A program made the position numbers and the translations under genes. Shown here in pieces: positions 1 through 6,510 of a DNA stretch of 15,914 nt. The notes beneath the pieces were generated by a model. The model worked only from the letters and a program-made list of their open reading frames with translations, was not told where the DNA came from and made no database searches. Positions within the stretch are counted from its first letter, which is position 1. Each line of letters starts with the position of its first letter. This stretch comes from Thermoplasmata archaeon (lineage in GTDB: Archaea > Thermoplasmatota > Thermoplasmata > Lutacidiplasmatales > UBA184). The stretch is from positions 1 through 15,914 of the forward strand of contig JASHSX010000072.1 of the NCBI GenBank assembly GCA_030040865.1. Reading direction: 5' to 3'.

Positions 1-570
1 GCGATCGACGAGCTCGCCTTCGGTCTCGCTCTCGGCTTCTCGCTGACGATCCCTCCCGGACCGATGAACGCGCTCATCGCGTCGCAGTCGGTCCGCTCCG
101 CGACGGCCGGCTTCATCACGGGACTGGGCGCGATGACGGCCGACCTTGTCCTGGGAGCGATCGTCTTCGGCCTCCGTTCGACCGTCGACCTCGACACGTT
201 CCTCCGGGGGATCTACGTTCTCGGGGCGGTGGCGATGGCGTACTTCGCCTACCGCATCTGGGTCCGCCGGGACATCACCGCCGACGCTCCCGAGGACCGC
301 GTCCGGTCGTATTCCCAGGCGGTCGCGCTCGGCCTCAGCAATCCGGTGCAGATCGTCTGGTGGCTCACGGCCGGTCTCGCCTTCGCCTACCTCGGGGGGC
401 TCGTGCTGTTCGCGGGAATCTTCGCCGCGATCCTCGTCTGGGTCGTGGCGTTCCCCACGCTGATCCACCGCGGCAGCCGACGCTATCCATCGCTCGGCCG
501 GTGGGTCGCGGTGGCCTCGAGCGCCATCATGATCGGGTTCGCGACGTACTTCGTGTATCTCGCCGTGTGA
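1..570 (+). CDS. LysE/RhtB-family amino-acid exporter, 5' end cut by window
   Basis: The frame is open from the first base, so the true start lies upstream. The visible 189 residues begin in the first membrane helix. The loop GFSLTIPPGPMN (about residues 12-23) is the characteristic LysE-family motif near the N-terminus, where a PGP follows the first helix. At least four more hydrophobic segments follow, including one around the SNPVQIVWW motif, which is also typical of the family. Known members are inner-membrane secondary transporters that export basic or small neutral amino acids and similar metabolites by proton antiport. The substrate cannot be read from the sequence. The internal ATG at 64 is not a credible start because it falls inside the conserved PGPMN motif. 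The gene runs convergently into msrA with a 21-bp gap. Confidence 0.88.
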   Translation, partial: AIDELAFGLALGFSLTIPPGPMNALIASQSVRSATAGFITGLGAMTADLVLGAIVFGLRSTVDLDTFLRGIYVLGAVAMAYFAYRIWVRRDITADAPEDRVRSYSQAVALGLSNPVQIVWWLTAGLAFAYLGGLVLFAGIFAAILVWVVAFPTLIHRGSRRYPSLGRWVAVASSAIMIGFATYFVYLAV

Positions 571-591
571 GCCGCCCAGGACCGGCCCGGG

Positions 592-1161
592 TCAGGCCTG
601 CGCGCGCAGCCGGGCCGCGTACTGCTTGCGGAACTTGGCGACCTTCGGGGCGATCACCATCTGGCAGTATGCCCGCTCGGGATGGAGCCGGAAGTAGTTC
701 CGGTGGTATTCCTCCGCGGGGTAGAAGACCGAGAACGGAGCGATCTCGGTGACGATGGGCCGTCGGTACAGCTTCTCCGCCTCGATCTCCCGTTTCACCG
801 CCTCGGCCTCGCGCTGCTGCTCGGGCGAGTGGACGAAGATCGCCGAACGGTACTGGGTTCCGACGTCGTTCCCCTGCCGGTTGAGCGTGGTCGGATCGTG
901 GGTCGTGAAGAAGATCGTCAGGAGGTCGTGGTATGAGAGCACCTTCGGATCGAAGACGATCTGGGCCGCCTCGGCGTGGCCCGTCGTACCGGTACACACG
1001 TCCTCGTACGACGGGTTCGTGACATGGCCCCCCGTGTAGCCCGAGATGACGGACCGAACGCCGCGAAGGTCGGAGAAGACCGCTTCCGTGCACCAGAAGC
1101 ATCCGGACGCGATCGTCGCGACCTCGGTGCCGGCCGGCGGCGGAGCGCTCGCGTCGGGCAT
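592..1161 (-). CDS. msrA: peptide-methionine (S)-S-oxide reductase MsrA
   Basis: This 189-aa protein has the usual length of a single-domain MsrA. It reduces the S-epimer of methionine sulfoxide in oxidised proteins or as free amino acid, normally in the cytoplasm with thioredoxin-type electron donors. The catalytic motif GCFWC is at residues 20-24, with Cys21 as the nucleophile. It is followed by the family blocks GYTGG, SYEDVCTGTTGHAE and GTQYRSAIF. The C-terminus matches the conserved YCQMVIAPK block, and there is no extra C-terminal recycling cysteine pair. The ATG at 1161 gives an N-terminus ten residues ahead of the first conserved strand. It sits about 10-13 nt below the predicted transcription start of a TATA-like element at 1193-1203. 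The gene has no same-strand partner close by and appears monocistronic. Confidence 0.95.
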   Translation of the reverse strand: MPDASAPPPAGTEVATIASGCFWCTEAVFSDLRGVRSVISGYTGGHVTNPSYEDVCTGTTGHAEAAQIVFDPKVLSYHDLLTIFFTTHDPTTLNRQGNDVGTQYRSAIFVHSPEQQREAEAVKREIEAEKLYRRPIVTEIAPFSVFYPAEEYHRNYFRLHPERAYCQMVIAPKVAKFRKQYAARLRAQA

Positions 1162-1192
1162 GGGACCCGCCCCGACGGTGCCGCCGTTCGCC

Positions 1193-1203
1193 CTTAGTCT
1201 TTT
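1193..1203 (-). promoter_or_regulatory. TATA-like promoter element of msrA
   Basis: The minus strand reads AAAAGACTAAG here, an A-rich island in G+C-rich DNA. Its centre is about 37 bp before the msrA ATG, so a start 26 bp downstream would leave a leader of roughly 10-13 nt. Called by spacing and base composition only. Confidence 0.45.
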
Positions 1204-1246
1204 CTCCCGCCGTCGCGGCTCGCCGTGGCTCCCCGGGCCGGGAACG

Positions 1247-1963
1247 CTACGCGAACTCGAACAGCGAACGACTCGCGATCAACACCATCGCCGGAGCAGC
1301 GATCGAGACCGCCGGCAGCACGAAGACGACGTACTCGATCCCCGGGACCGGCGTCAGCAGCGAGATGAACGGCCCGATCGCGGCCAGCAGGAGGATACCG
1401 TAGAGCAGGCCCCCGGCCGTGTAGCCACCCCGGTGGAACCGCGAGCCGGCGCTCAGGAGTCCGAGGATGAGACCGAAGATCCCGACCAGGACGAACTCGA
1501 ACCCCGCGATCGCGGTGTACGCGCCGAGCGGTTGGCCGGACTTGAGACAGGAGAGGATCTGGCTCGGTTTTCCCTGAGTACAGGCGACGAGCGACGAGGA
1601 GTTCCCGGCCGCGACCGCCCCGGCGATCACGAGCAGCAGGAACCCGATCGTGCCGATGATGCAGAGGATGGAGGCCAGCAGGAATCGGTCGTCGACCTTG
1701 CGCAGTGCGGCGAAGCTCCGCCGGTAGATGAAGAGCGAAAGGAGAAGGAGGATCGCGCCGGCCAGGACGAGAAGGCTCGTCACCTCGACGAGCGAGCCCA
1801 CGAACTTGAAGAAACCCCCCGGGTTATACGTCGCTAGCAGCACGAACGAGATCGGGATCACGATCGCGACGATCGCGCCGACGAGGCCGAGCGCCGCGCC
1901 CAGGTCGAGCCGCGACACCCCTTTCTGGTCCTGCTCGGACGACGGCGGAGCGTTGTTCGCCAC
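1247..1963 (-). CDS. six-helix integral membrane protein of unknown function
   Basis: I do not recognise the family. The 238-aa product begins with a short polar N-terminus and then has about six hydrophobic segments. The first two flank a short loop ending in YNPGGFF. A loop between helices 3 and 4 holds two cysteines (ACTQ and SCLK) that could form an extracytoplasmic disulfide. The last two helices are joined by a proline-rich turn (TPVPG). It lacks a transporter nucleotide-binding motif and an obvious catalytic motif. The GTG at 1963 is chosen because it has GAGG about 8 nt before it and lies about 36 bp below a TATA-like element. The frame stays open further upstream, but that extension would run through the promoter and into the oppositely oriented PadR gene. 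Its promoter faces the PadR promoter across about 160 bp. Confidence 0.75.
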   Translation of the reverse strand: MANNAPPSSEQDQKGVSRLDLGAALGLVGAIVAIVIPISFVLLATYNPGGFFKFVGSLVEVTSLLVLAGAILLLLSLFIYRRSFAALRKVDDRFLLASILCIIGTIGFLLLVIAGAVAAGNSSSLVACTQGKPSQILSCLKSGQPLGAYTAIAGFEFVLVGIFGLILGLLSAGSRFHRGGYTAGGLLYGILLLAAIGPFISLLTPVPGIEYVVFVLPAVSIAAPAMVLIASRSLFEFA

Positions 1964-1995
1964 GGTGCGCCTCGCGCGTCCCCAGCCGTCCCTCG

Positions 1996-2005
1996 GATAT
2001 CTATT
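1996..2005 (-). promoter_or_regulatory. TATA-like element for the six-helix membrane protein
   Basis: The minus strand reads AATAGATATC across this A+T island. A start site 26 bp downstream falls near 1973, about 10 nt before the GTG at 1963. This supports both the promoter and that start codon. Confidence 0.5.
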
Positions 2006-2086
2006 CTCTGAAATTCCCGAACTCCCGCCCAACCACGGCGGTCCCGCCCCACGCACCCGGAATGACCACGACCGGTGGGCCAACGC

Positions 2087-2093
2087 CAAATAG
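2087..2093 (+). promoter_or_regulatory. TATA-like element for the PadR-ABC operon
   Basis: CAAATAG is the only A+T-rich heptamer in this stretch at a suitable distance from the PadR ATG at 2123. It predicts transcription from about 2116 and a leader of about 7 nt. Confidence 0.4.
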
Positions 2094-2096
2094 GAG

Positions 2097-2112
2097 TATC
2101 GAAATTCCGATA
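2097..2112 (+). promoter_or_regulatory. imperfect palindrome, candidate PadR operator
   Basis: TATCGAAATTCCGATA has perfect TATCG/CGATA arms and matches its own reverse complement at 14 of 16 positions. It lies between the TATA-like element and the predicted transcription start of the PadR gene, where a bound dimer would block RNA polymerase. PadR-family regulators bind such dyads and commonly repress their own operon. A related GAAATTCCCGA occurs at 2010-2020 near the divergent promoter. Assignment to this regulator is by position only. Confidence 0.5.
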
Positions 2113-2122
2113 TTGCATCCCC

Positions 2123-2527
2123 ATGTGGCACGTCCACAAGAAGCGAGGTCTACGGAACTGGATCGTCGCCATCGTCCGCCGGCGGCCCCGCAACGGGGCC
2201 GAGCTGATGGACGACATGGAGGTCATGACCCACGGCTGGTGGCGGCCCTCGCCGGGATCCGTGTACCCGCTCCTCGAGGAACTCGTCAAGGAGGGCACGC
2301 TGCGGCGTCGGGACGACGGACGCTACGAGCTCGTCGACCCGCGCGACCCGTTCGGCTGGAACTGGCCCCGCCCGCCGGCCCCGCGGACGCCCCAGGACGT
2401 GGCGCGCGAGCTGCACGGGCTCACGGCCTTCTTGGAAGACTTGAAGCGGTCGGAACCTTCGGCGACCGCGTCGATCCAGGCCGAGATCGACGAGGTCGTG
2501 GAGCGGCTCCGCCGTCTGAAGAACTAG
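2123..2527 (+). CDS. PadR-family transcriptional regulator
   Basis: The 134-aa protein has the PadR winged-helix fold: an N-terminal helix (WIVAIVRRRP), the helix-turn-helix carrying NGAELMDDME, the family signature SPGSVYPLLEELVKEGTL, and a wing with RDDGRYEL. The C-terminal third is helical, from about PQDVARELHGL to ERLRRLKN, and resembles the dimerising helices of PadR-s1 proteins. PadR regulators often control adjacent multidrug-type ABC exporters and respond to hydrophobic compounds. Here the ABC ATPase gene starts 11 bp downstream, so the three genes probably form one operon. The ATG at 2123 (MWHVHKKRG) is preferred to the in-frame ATG at 2075, which would lie upstream of the TATA-like element and the palindrome. 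Confidence 0.9.
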   Translation: MWHVHKKRGLRNWIVAIVRRRPRNGAELMDDMEVMTHGWWRPSPGSVYPLLEELVKEGTLRRRDDGRYELVDPRDPFGWNWPRPPAPRTPQDVARELHGLTAFLEDLKRSEPSATASIQAEIDEVVERLRRLKN

Positions 2528-2538
2528 AGGGAACCAGC

Positions 2539-3555
2539 ATGCAAGGAAGCGAGGCGGTCGTCACCGAGAAGCTCACCAAGGTCTACGGCGGCAAGGTCAA
2601 GGCCGTCTCGGAGATCTCGTTCCAGGTCCACCGCGGCGAGGCGTTCGGCTTCCTCGGTCCCAACGGGGCGGGCAAGACCACGACCCTCTCGATGCTCACG
2701 GCAGGGCTTCGTCCGACGTCGGGCCAGGCGGTCGTGGCAGGCCTTGACGTCGGCAAGTTCCCGGAGCTCGTCAAGCGGCAGATCGGGGTCATCTTCCAGG
2801 AGTCGACCGCCGACGGCGACCTGACCGGACTCGAGAACATCGAGGTCGCGGCGGGCTGTTTCGGCATCCCGCGCTCGGAAGCGAGGTCTCGCGCCCGATC
2901 GCTCATCGAGCAGATGCAGCTCAAGGAGGCGTCCGACCGGCTCGCGAAGACGTACTCGGGCGGGATGCGCCGGCGGCTCGAGCTCGCGGTGGGGCTCGTG
3001 AACCAGCCCAAGATCCTCTTCCTCGACGAGCCGACGCTCGGACTCGACCCGCAGGGCCGGGCCGGTTTCTGGGGATTCGTCCAGAAACTGCGCAAGGAGA
3101 CCGGCCTCACGGTCTTCGTCACCACGCACTACCTCGACGAGGCGGACGGGATGTGCGATCGGATCGCGATCATCGACCACGGTACGATCGTCGCCTCCGG
3201 GACGCCGGGGGACCTCAAGGACAAGCTCGGCGGCGACGTCGTCACGCTCAAGACCGCGAGCGGGACGCGCGACCTCTCCGACGCGCTCCGCGGACTTCCG
3301 GGCGTCTTCTCGGTCCAGCACCAGGATTCGAGCTACCGGGTGAAGTGCCAGAGCGGAGAGACGTTCGTGCCCATCGCGGTCGACGCGTGCTCCCGGGCCG
3401 GGGTCGGGATCACGGGAGTCTCCGTGAAGCGTCCGAGCCTCGACGAAGTGTTCCTCGAGTTCACGGGACGCGAGTTCCGGGAGGACGGAGAGGGAATGAC
3501 CGCGACGGACCGCGCGGTGATGATGAACCGGATCCGTGGTCAGATGAGGCGCTGA
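2539..3555 (+). CDS. DrrA-like ABC transporter ATP-binding protein
   Basis: This 338-aa ATPase powers an ABC-2 type exporter. It shows Walker A GPNGAGKTT (residues 40-48), a Q-loop glutamine in IFQES (about 87), the signature YSGGMRRRLELA (from 139), Walker B ILFLDE (159-164) followed by the D-loop, and the switch histidine in TTHYLDEAD (about 197). The C-terminal 110 residues fit the accessory domain of daunorubicin-resistance (DrrA-type) ATPases, with the usual SLDEVFLEFTGRE near the end. The ATG at 2539 has GAGGGAA about 8 nt upstream. The stop codon overlaps the permease ATG (TGATG), so translation of the two is coupled. Substrates of this family include antibiotics, lipids and other hydrophobic compounds, but the substrate here is unknown. 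Confidence 0.94.
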   Translation: MQGSEAVVTEKLTKVYGGKVKAVSEISFQVHRGEAFGFLGPNGAGKTTTLSMLTAGLRPTSGQAVVAGLDVGKFPELVKRQIGVIFQESTADGDLTGLENIEVAAGCFGIPRSEARSRARSLIEQMQLKEASDRLAKTYSGGMRRRLELAVGLVNQPKILFLDEPTLGLDPQGRAGFWGFVQKLRKETGLTVFVTTHYLDEADGMCDRIAIIDHGTIVASGTPGDLKDKLGGDVVTLKTASGTRDLSDALRGLPGVFSVQHQDSSYRVKCQSGETFVPIAVDACSRAGVGITGVSVKRPSLDEVFLEFTGREFREDGEGMTATDRAVMMNRIRGQMRR

Positions 3556-4409
3556 TGTTCCGCGAACTCGCGTCCCTCACCCGCCGGGAGTTCCTGAAGC
3601 TCGCGCGGAACCCGGCGGCGATCTTCACCTCCCTACTGCTCCCGCTGCTCTACCTGCTCCTCTTCGGGAACGGGTTCACCTTCAACCCCCAGTCGTACGT
3701 CGGGCCGAACCCCGGGCAGTTCCCCAACCTCCAGGCGGCCCTCGACTTCCTCTTCCGCGGGGCGCCGTCGTACTACTCGTACTTCGCCTGCGGCATGGTC
3801 GGCTTCGTGGCCGTGACCGCCACGCTGTTCTCCGGGGCGAACGTGATCTTCGACAAGCTGTTCGGGATCTTCAAGCGCGTCCGGGGGACGCCCGCCCCGT
3901 CCGCCGCCGTCTTCGGCAGCCGGCTGATCGCCAGCGCCACCCAGCCGATCCTGCTCGCGTTCTTCGTCCTCGGCCTCGCGCTCGCCTTCGCGTATCTGCC
4001 GCCCCTGCACGGGCTCTCCGTCACCGCGAACGTCGGAGCGGTCGGTATCCTCGAAGCGGTCGCGGCGATCGTGCTGCTGTCGCTCATGTTCGCGACGCTG
4101 TTCCTCACCTTCGGGATCCTGATCGACGTGCCGCAGACGTACTTCGCCGCGGTCAACACGATCAACCTGCCGGTGCTGCTCACCTCGGACGCGCTGTATC
4201 CGTGGGGGACCATGCCGTCGTGGCTCCAGAACATCTCCCAGTACAATCCGGTCTCGCTCTGCGTCAACGTCCTCCGGGAGGTGTTCTTCGGGAGCTCGGC
4301 GTACCCGTACGGACCCGGCGTCTACCTCCTGGGGCTCCTCGGCTGGACGATCGTGCTGATGGGGCTCGCGATCGGGCTCGTGCGTCGAGCGCTGCGGCCG
4401 TTGGAGTGA
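3555..4409 (+). CDS. DrrB-like ABC-2 type permease
   Basis: This 284-aa integral membrane protein is the expected partner of the preceding ATPase. It has an N-terminal amphipathic stretch (LTRREFLKLARNPAAIF) typical of ABC-2 permeases. About six transmembrane helices follow, with an extracytoplasmic loop between helices 1 and 2 (NPQSYVGPNPGQFPNL). The region around GANVIFDKLFGIFKRVRGTP matches the conserved cytoplasmic coupling loop of the family, and LYPWGTMPSWLQNISQYNPVS matches the ABC-2 signature before the last helix. The start overlaps the ATPase stop codon by one base, the usual arrangement for DrrAB pairs. It ends 51 bp before the convergent GyrI-like gene. It probably forms a homodimer with two ATPase subunits. 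Confidence 0.92.
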   Translation: MFRELASLTRREFLKLARNPAAIFTSLLLPLLYLLLFGNGFTFNPQSYVGPNPGQFPNLQAALDFLFRGAPSYYSYFACGMVGFVAVTATLFSGANVIFDKLFGIFKRVRGTPAPSAAVFGSRLIASATQPILLAFFVLGLALAFAYLPPLHGLSVTANVGAVGILEAVAAIVLLSLMFATLFLTFGILIDVPQTYFAAVNTINLPVLLTSDALYPWGTMPSWLQNISQYNPVSLCVNVLREVFFGSSAYPYGPGVYLLGLLGWTIVLMGLAIGLVRRALRPLE

Positions 4410-4460
4410 CCTCGCGAGGGTCGCGCTCCGCGGGGCGCGGGGCGGTCCGGTCCCGGCGCG

Positions 4461-4913
4461 CTAGGGTCGCACGACGATCTCGATCCGCACGTGCGAGGCG
4501 GCGCGGCGGTCCGACCAGGGATCTCCCGAGTACACCTCGCGGTACATCCCGACCGACTTGACCTCCCGCTCCTTCTTGCGCCACCGCAGCCAGTCGTTGA
4601 GGCCGTGGTAGATCACGCGGGGGGACACGACGTCGGGGTCGAACTCGACGGTCGCGACCCGGGACGCGGGCAACGCTTTCAGGCGGATGCCCCGACCCCC
4701 TCGCTTCGGGCCTTTCACCTCGAGCCCGACCTCCCAGGTCCGGTCGGCGGGCTCGGTGAAGACCCATCGTCCGGTCTTCACGCCCTCCCGTTTCGCCCAT
4801 TTGAGGATCCGTCGGAACTGCGCGTGGATCTTCGCGTCGCTCCACGGCCCCTTCCAGCGGATCGTCGCCAGCCGGTACGTCGGCGCTCGCTTGAAGCTGA
4901 AATCGACGGTCAT
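4461..4913 (-). CDS. GyrI-like small-molecule-binding domain protein
   Basis: The 150-aa product looks like a stand-alone GyrI-like (AraC-type effector-binding) domain. It opens with FSFKRAPTYRLATIRWKGPW, which fits the first strand and helix of that fold. The middle has FTEPADRTWEVGLEVKG and a second half-repeat around VATVEFDPDVVSPRVIYHGLNDWL. No DNA-binding domain or membrane segment is present. Relatives bind or hydrolyse small aromatic compounds, or act as ligand sensors; which applies here cannot be told. The ATG at 4913 is preferred because a TATA-like GTTAAC lies about 37 bp upstream. The frame could be extended to 5009, but that would overlap the end of the HtrA gene and include the promoter. 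It is downstream of HtrA on the same strand but seems to have its own promoter. Confidence 0.78.
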   Translation of the reverse strand: MTVDFSFKRAPTYRLATIRWKGPWSDAKIHAQFRRILKWAKREGVKTGRWVFTEPADRTWEVGLEVKGPKRGGRGIRLKALPASRVATVEFDPDVVSPRVIYHGLNDWLRWRKKEREVKSVGMYREVYSGDPWSDRRAASHVRIEIVVRP

Positions 4914-4947
4914 CCAAGCCCTTCCGTTCCGCGATGCGCCGCCAGCG

Positions 4948-4953
4948 GTTAAC
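4948..4953 (-). promoter_or_regulatory. TATA-like element for the GyrI-like gene
   Basis: GTTAAC, flanked by AA on the coding strand, stands in the 92-bp gap after the HtrA stop codon. It predicts a start near 4924, about 11 nt before the ATG at 4913. Confidence 0.45.
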
Positions 4954-5005
4954 TTCGCGGTCCCCGACGCCGGCTCGGCCGGTCGGCGGAGACCGCCAGC
5001 ACGGA

Positions 5006-5962
5006 TCACTCGGTCGGGATCGCCTCGGGGTTCTCCTGGAGCGGGACGTTCGCCGATAGCACGCTGCCGCGCCGTCGGAAGCCGATCTCGACATCCGAAC
5101 CGACGGGGAACTTCGAGAGGGCCGCGAGGAGCTCGCGCACGGTGTGGACGGGGAACGGGCCCACCCGATCAAGAACGTCGCCGGTGCGGATCCCCGCGCG
5201 GTGGGAGGGGGACTTCGCCACGACGTCGGCCACCAACAGCCCCGAGTTCGGCTCGAGCCCGTACTGGAGCGCGATGGGCGGGCGGAGATCCGCCACCTGG
5301 ACACCGATCCACGGCCGGACGACGCGGCCCTTGCCGCGGAGCTCGGCGGCGATGCGCGCCACCGCGTGCACGGGGATCGCGAATCCGACTCCCTGCGCGA
5401 ACGGCACCATCGCGGTGTTGATCCCGATCACCGCCCCGCTCAGGTCGAGCAGGGGTCCCCCGCTGTTGCCGGGGTTGATCGCCGCGTCCGTCTGGATCAG
5501 GCCCTCGAAGATGAAGTCGGAGCCGGGCAGCGGTCGGCCGAGCGCGCTTACCACACCGGCCGAAACGGTGGGGCCCCCGGGGAGCCCGAGCGCGTTGCCG
5601 ATGGCGAGGACCACCTGACCGACCTTGAGCGACTCCGAGTCTCCCTGCCGGACCGCCGGGAGGCCGGTGGCGTCGACCCGGACGAGCGCGACGTCCGTGA
5701 CCTCGTCCCCCCCGACGACCTCGCCGGGGAGCTCGCGGCCGTCGGCGAGGTGTACCTTGAGCTGCGTCGACCCTTCGACGACGTGCTGGTTCGTGATGAG
5801 ATACCCGGACCCGTCGAACACCACGGCGCTCGCTGCCGCCGGGGCGGCGAAGAGCCGACGGCCCTGGCGACCGGCGATCCGGAGGCTCTCCACCGACGCG
5901 ACGCTCGGCGAGATCGCGGCGATCGCGTCGGTGATCTGCGTCTCGTACGCGCTGAGCGGCAC
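5006..5962 (-). CDS. HtrA/DegP-like trypsin-fold serine protease with one PDZ domain
   Basis: This 318-aa protein is an S1C-family (HtrA/Deg) protease that cuts misfolded or unfolded protein. The catalytic triad is visible: His60 in TNQHVVEG, Asp90 in EVTDVALVRVD, and Ser167 in INPGNSGGPLL. The oxyanion-loop sequence QTDAAINPGNSGG is canonical. A single PDZ domain runs from about residue 225 to 310, with GLLVADVVAKSPSHRAGIRTGD as its binding groove and helix. There is no signal peptide or membrane anchor at the N-terminus, so the enzyme is predicted to be cytoplasmic, unlike most bacterial HtrA proteins. The GTG start at 5962 has GGAGG 7 nt upstream, overlapping the stop codon of a 31-aa micro-ORF. 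It is the last gene of an apparent three-gene operon. Confidence 0.95.
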   Translation of the reverse strand: MPLSAYETQITDAIAAISPSVASVESLRIAGRQGRRLFAAPAAASAVVFDGSGYLITNQHVVEGSTQLKVHLADGRELPGEVVGGDEVTDVALVRVDATGLPAVRQGDSESLKVGQVVLAIGNALGLPGGPTVSAGVVSALGRPLPGSDFIFEGLIQTDAAINPGNSGGPLLDLSGAVIGINTAMVPFAQGVGFAIPVHAVARIAAELRGKGRVVRPWIGVQVADLRPPIALQYGLEPNSGLLVADVVAKSPSHRAGIRTGDVLDRVGPFPVHTVRELLAALSKFPVGSDVEIGFRRRGSVLSANVPLQENPEAIPTE

Positions 5963-5972
5963 GACGGGCCTC

Positions 5973-6068
5973 CTACGGCCGGACCGTCCGCCCGCGCGGG
6001 CGCGGGAGGATCGGTTCGGGCCCGATCGGCGGCAGCGGGTGCGGAGTGAGCGGAAGGCCCGGCGCCAT
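5973..6068 (-). CDS. 31-aa proline-rich micro-ORF between two operon genes
   Basis: A short frame fills the gap between the 82-aa gene and the HtrA gene. It starts with an ATG 5 bp after the upstream stop, with GGAG at the end of the upstream gene as a Shine-Dalgarno sequence 7-8 nt away. It ends in TAG, which overlaps the GGAGG of the HtrA gene. About ten of its 31 residues are proline, beginning MAPGLPLTPHPLPPIGPEP, and the end is basic (RPRGRTVRP). I recognise no family. It could be a real micropeptide, a translated spacer that couples HtrA translation to the upstream gene, or chance in G+C-rich DNA. The exact fit to both neighbouring ribosome-binding sites is the main support. Confidence 0.4.
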   Translation of the reverse strand: MAPGLPLTPHPLPPIGPEPILPRPRGRTVRP

Positions 6069-6073
6069 GGGTA

Positions 6074-6322
6074 TCACTCCGAGAGGAGCTGGTCGAGCTT
6101 CGCGAACAGCTCCTCGGTCGCCTTGTCGTTCTTCCGACCGCCTTCCCAGCGCGCGTTGACGATCTGGACCAACAGCTCGGCGACCTTGTCCATCCACGGA
6201 CCCTCCTGGGCCTCGAAGCGCTTCTTCACCTTCTCCCGCAGGAGCTCGTTATAGGCGCGGTACGCCGACCAGATCCAGGGGCCGTAGCCCGATCGTCCCT
6301 CGTCCTCTTCGTGGTGCGTCAT
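6074..6322 (-). CDS. 82-aa helical protein of unknown function upstream of HtrA
   Basis: I do not recognise the family. The protein opens with an acidic, histidine-containing segment (MTHHEEDEG). A tryptophan- and tyrosine-rich part follows (GYGPWIWSAYRAYNELL). The rest is a charged, probably helical remainder with heptad-like hydrophobics (VAELLVQIVNARW and TEELFAKLDQLLSE). It has no membrane segment or cysteine. The ATG at 6322 has GAGGA about 8 nt upstream and a predicted leader of about 30 nt that carries a perfect inverted repeat. It is the first gene in a tight string with the micro-ORF and HtrA, so it could be a substrate adaptor, regulator or co-chaperone for that protease. That role is inferred from position only. 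Confidence 0.72.
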   Translation of the reverse strand: MTHHEEDEGRSGYGPWIWSAYRAYNELLREKVKKRFEAQEGPWMDKVAELLVQIVNARWEGGRKNDKATEELFAKLDQLLSE

Positions 6323-6334
6323 GGTGTGTTTCCT

Positions 6335-6353
6335 CGGAACGGTGTTCGTTCCG
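6335..6353 (-). promoter_or_regulatory. perfect inverted repeat in the leader of the HtrA operon
   Basis: CGGAACG and CGTTCCG form 7-bp arms around a 5-nt centre (GTGTT). The repeat begins about where transcription should start from the TATA-like element at 6376-6382, and ends 12 bp before the first start codon. It could be an operator for a dimeric repressor or a 5' hairpin in the mRNA. The arm-N5-arm layout resembles archaeal stress-regulator sites, but the sequence does not identify a regulator. Confidence 0.5.
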
Positions 6354-6375
6354 ACGGGGACACCGCCCGGCCGGG

Positions 6376-6382
6376 GATATTG
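6376..6382 (-). promoter_or_regulatory. TATA-like element of the HtrA operon
   Basis: The minus strand reads CAATATC in an otherwise G+C-rich stretch. A start site 26 bp downstream lands near 6353, the edge of the inverted repeat, leaving a leader of about 31 nt. Confidence 0.5.
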
Positions 6383-6482
6383 AGCGGGTGGCCGGAAACC
6401 TGCTCACAGGGGGCCCGGCACCACGCCATGCACCGGGGCGTCCGCCGGCCTTCGCGAGGTTACCGGCGCGTTACCTCGGGGC

Positions 6483-6487
6483 TAAAT
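6483..6487 (+). promoter_or_regulatory. TATA-like element for the winged-helix gene
   Basis: TAAAT in the context GGGGCTAAATCCC is centred 26 bp before the ATG at 6511, which predicts a leaderless transcript. Confidence 0.5.
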
Positions 6488-6510
6488 CCCGTACTCGGAT
6501 TTTCGGAGCG

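Noticed and set aside
64..570. ATG at 64 as the start of the LysE-type gene
   Set aside because: It lies inside the conserved PGPMN motif, and the frame continues to the window edge with the first helix encoded upstream.
2062..2538. N-terminal extension of the first ABC ATPase over the PadR gene
   Set aside because: The extension is antisense-like, Arg/Pro/Ala-rich and out of frame with PadR. The ATG at 2539 has a ribosome-binding site and begins at the ATPase domain.
4410..4440. Palindromic G+C stretch (CCTCGCGAGG and neighbours) as a terminator between converging genes
   Set aside because: No T-tract follows on either strand, and short G+C palindromes are expected by chance in DNA of this composition.
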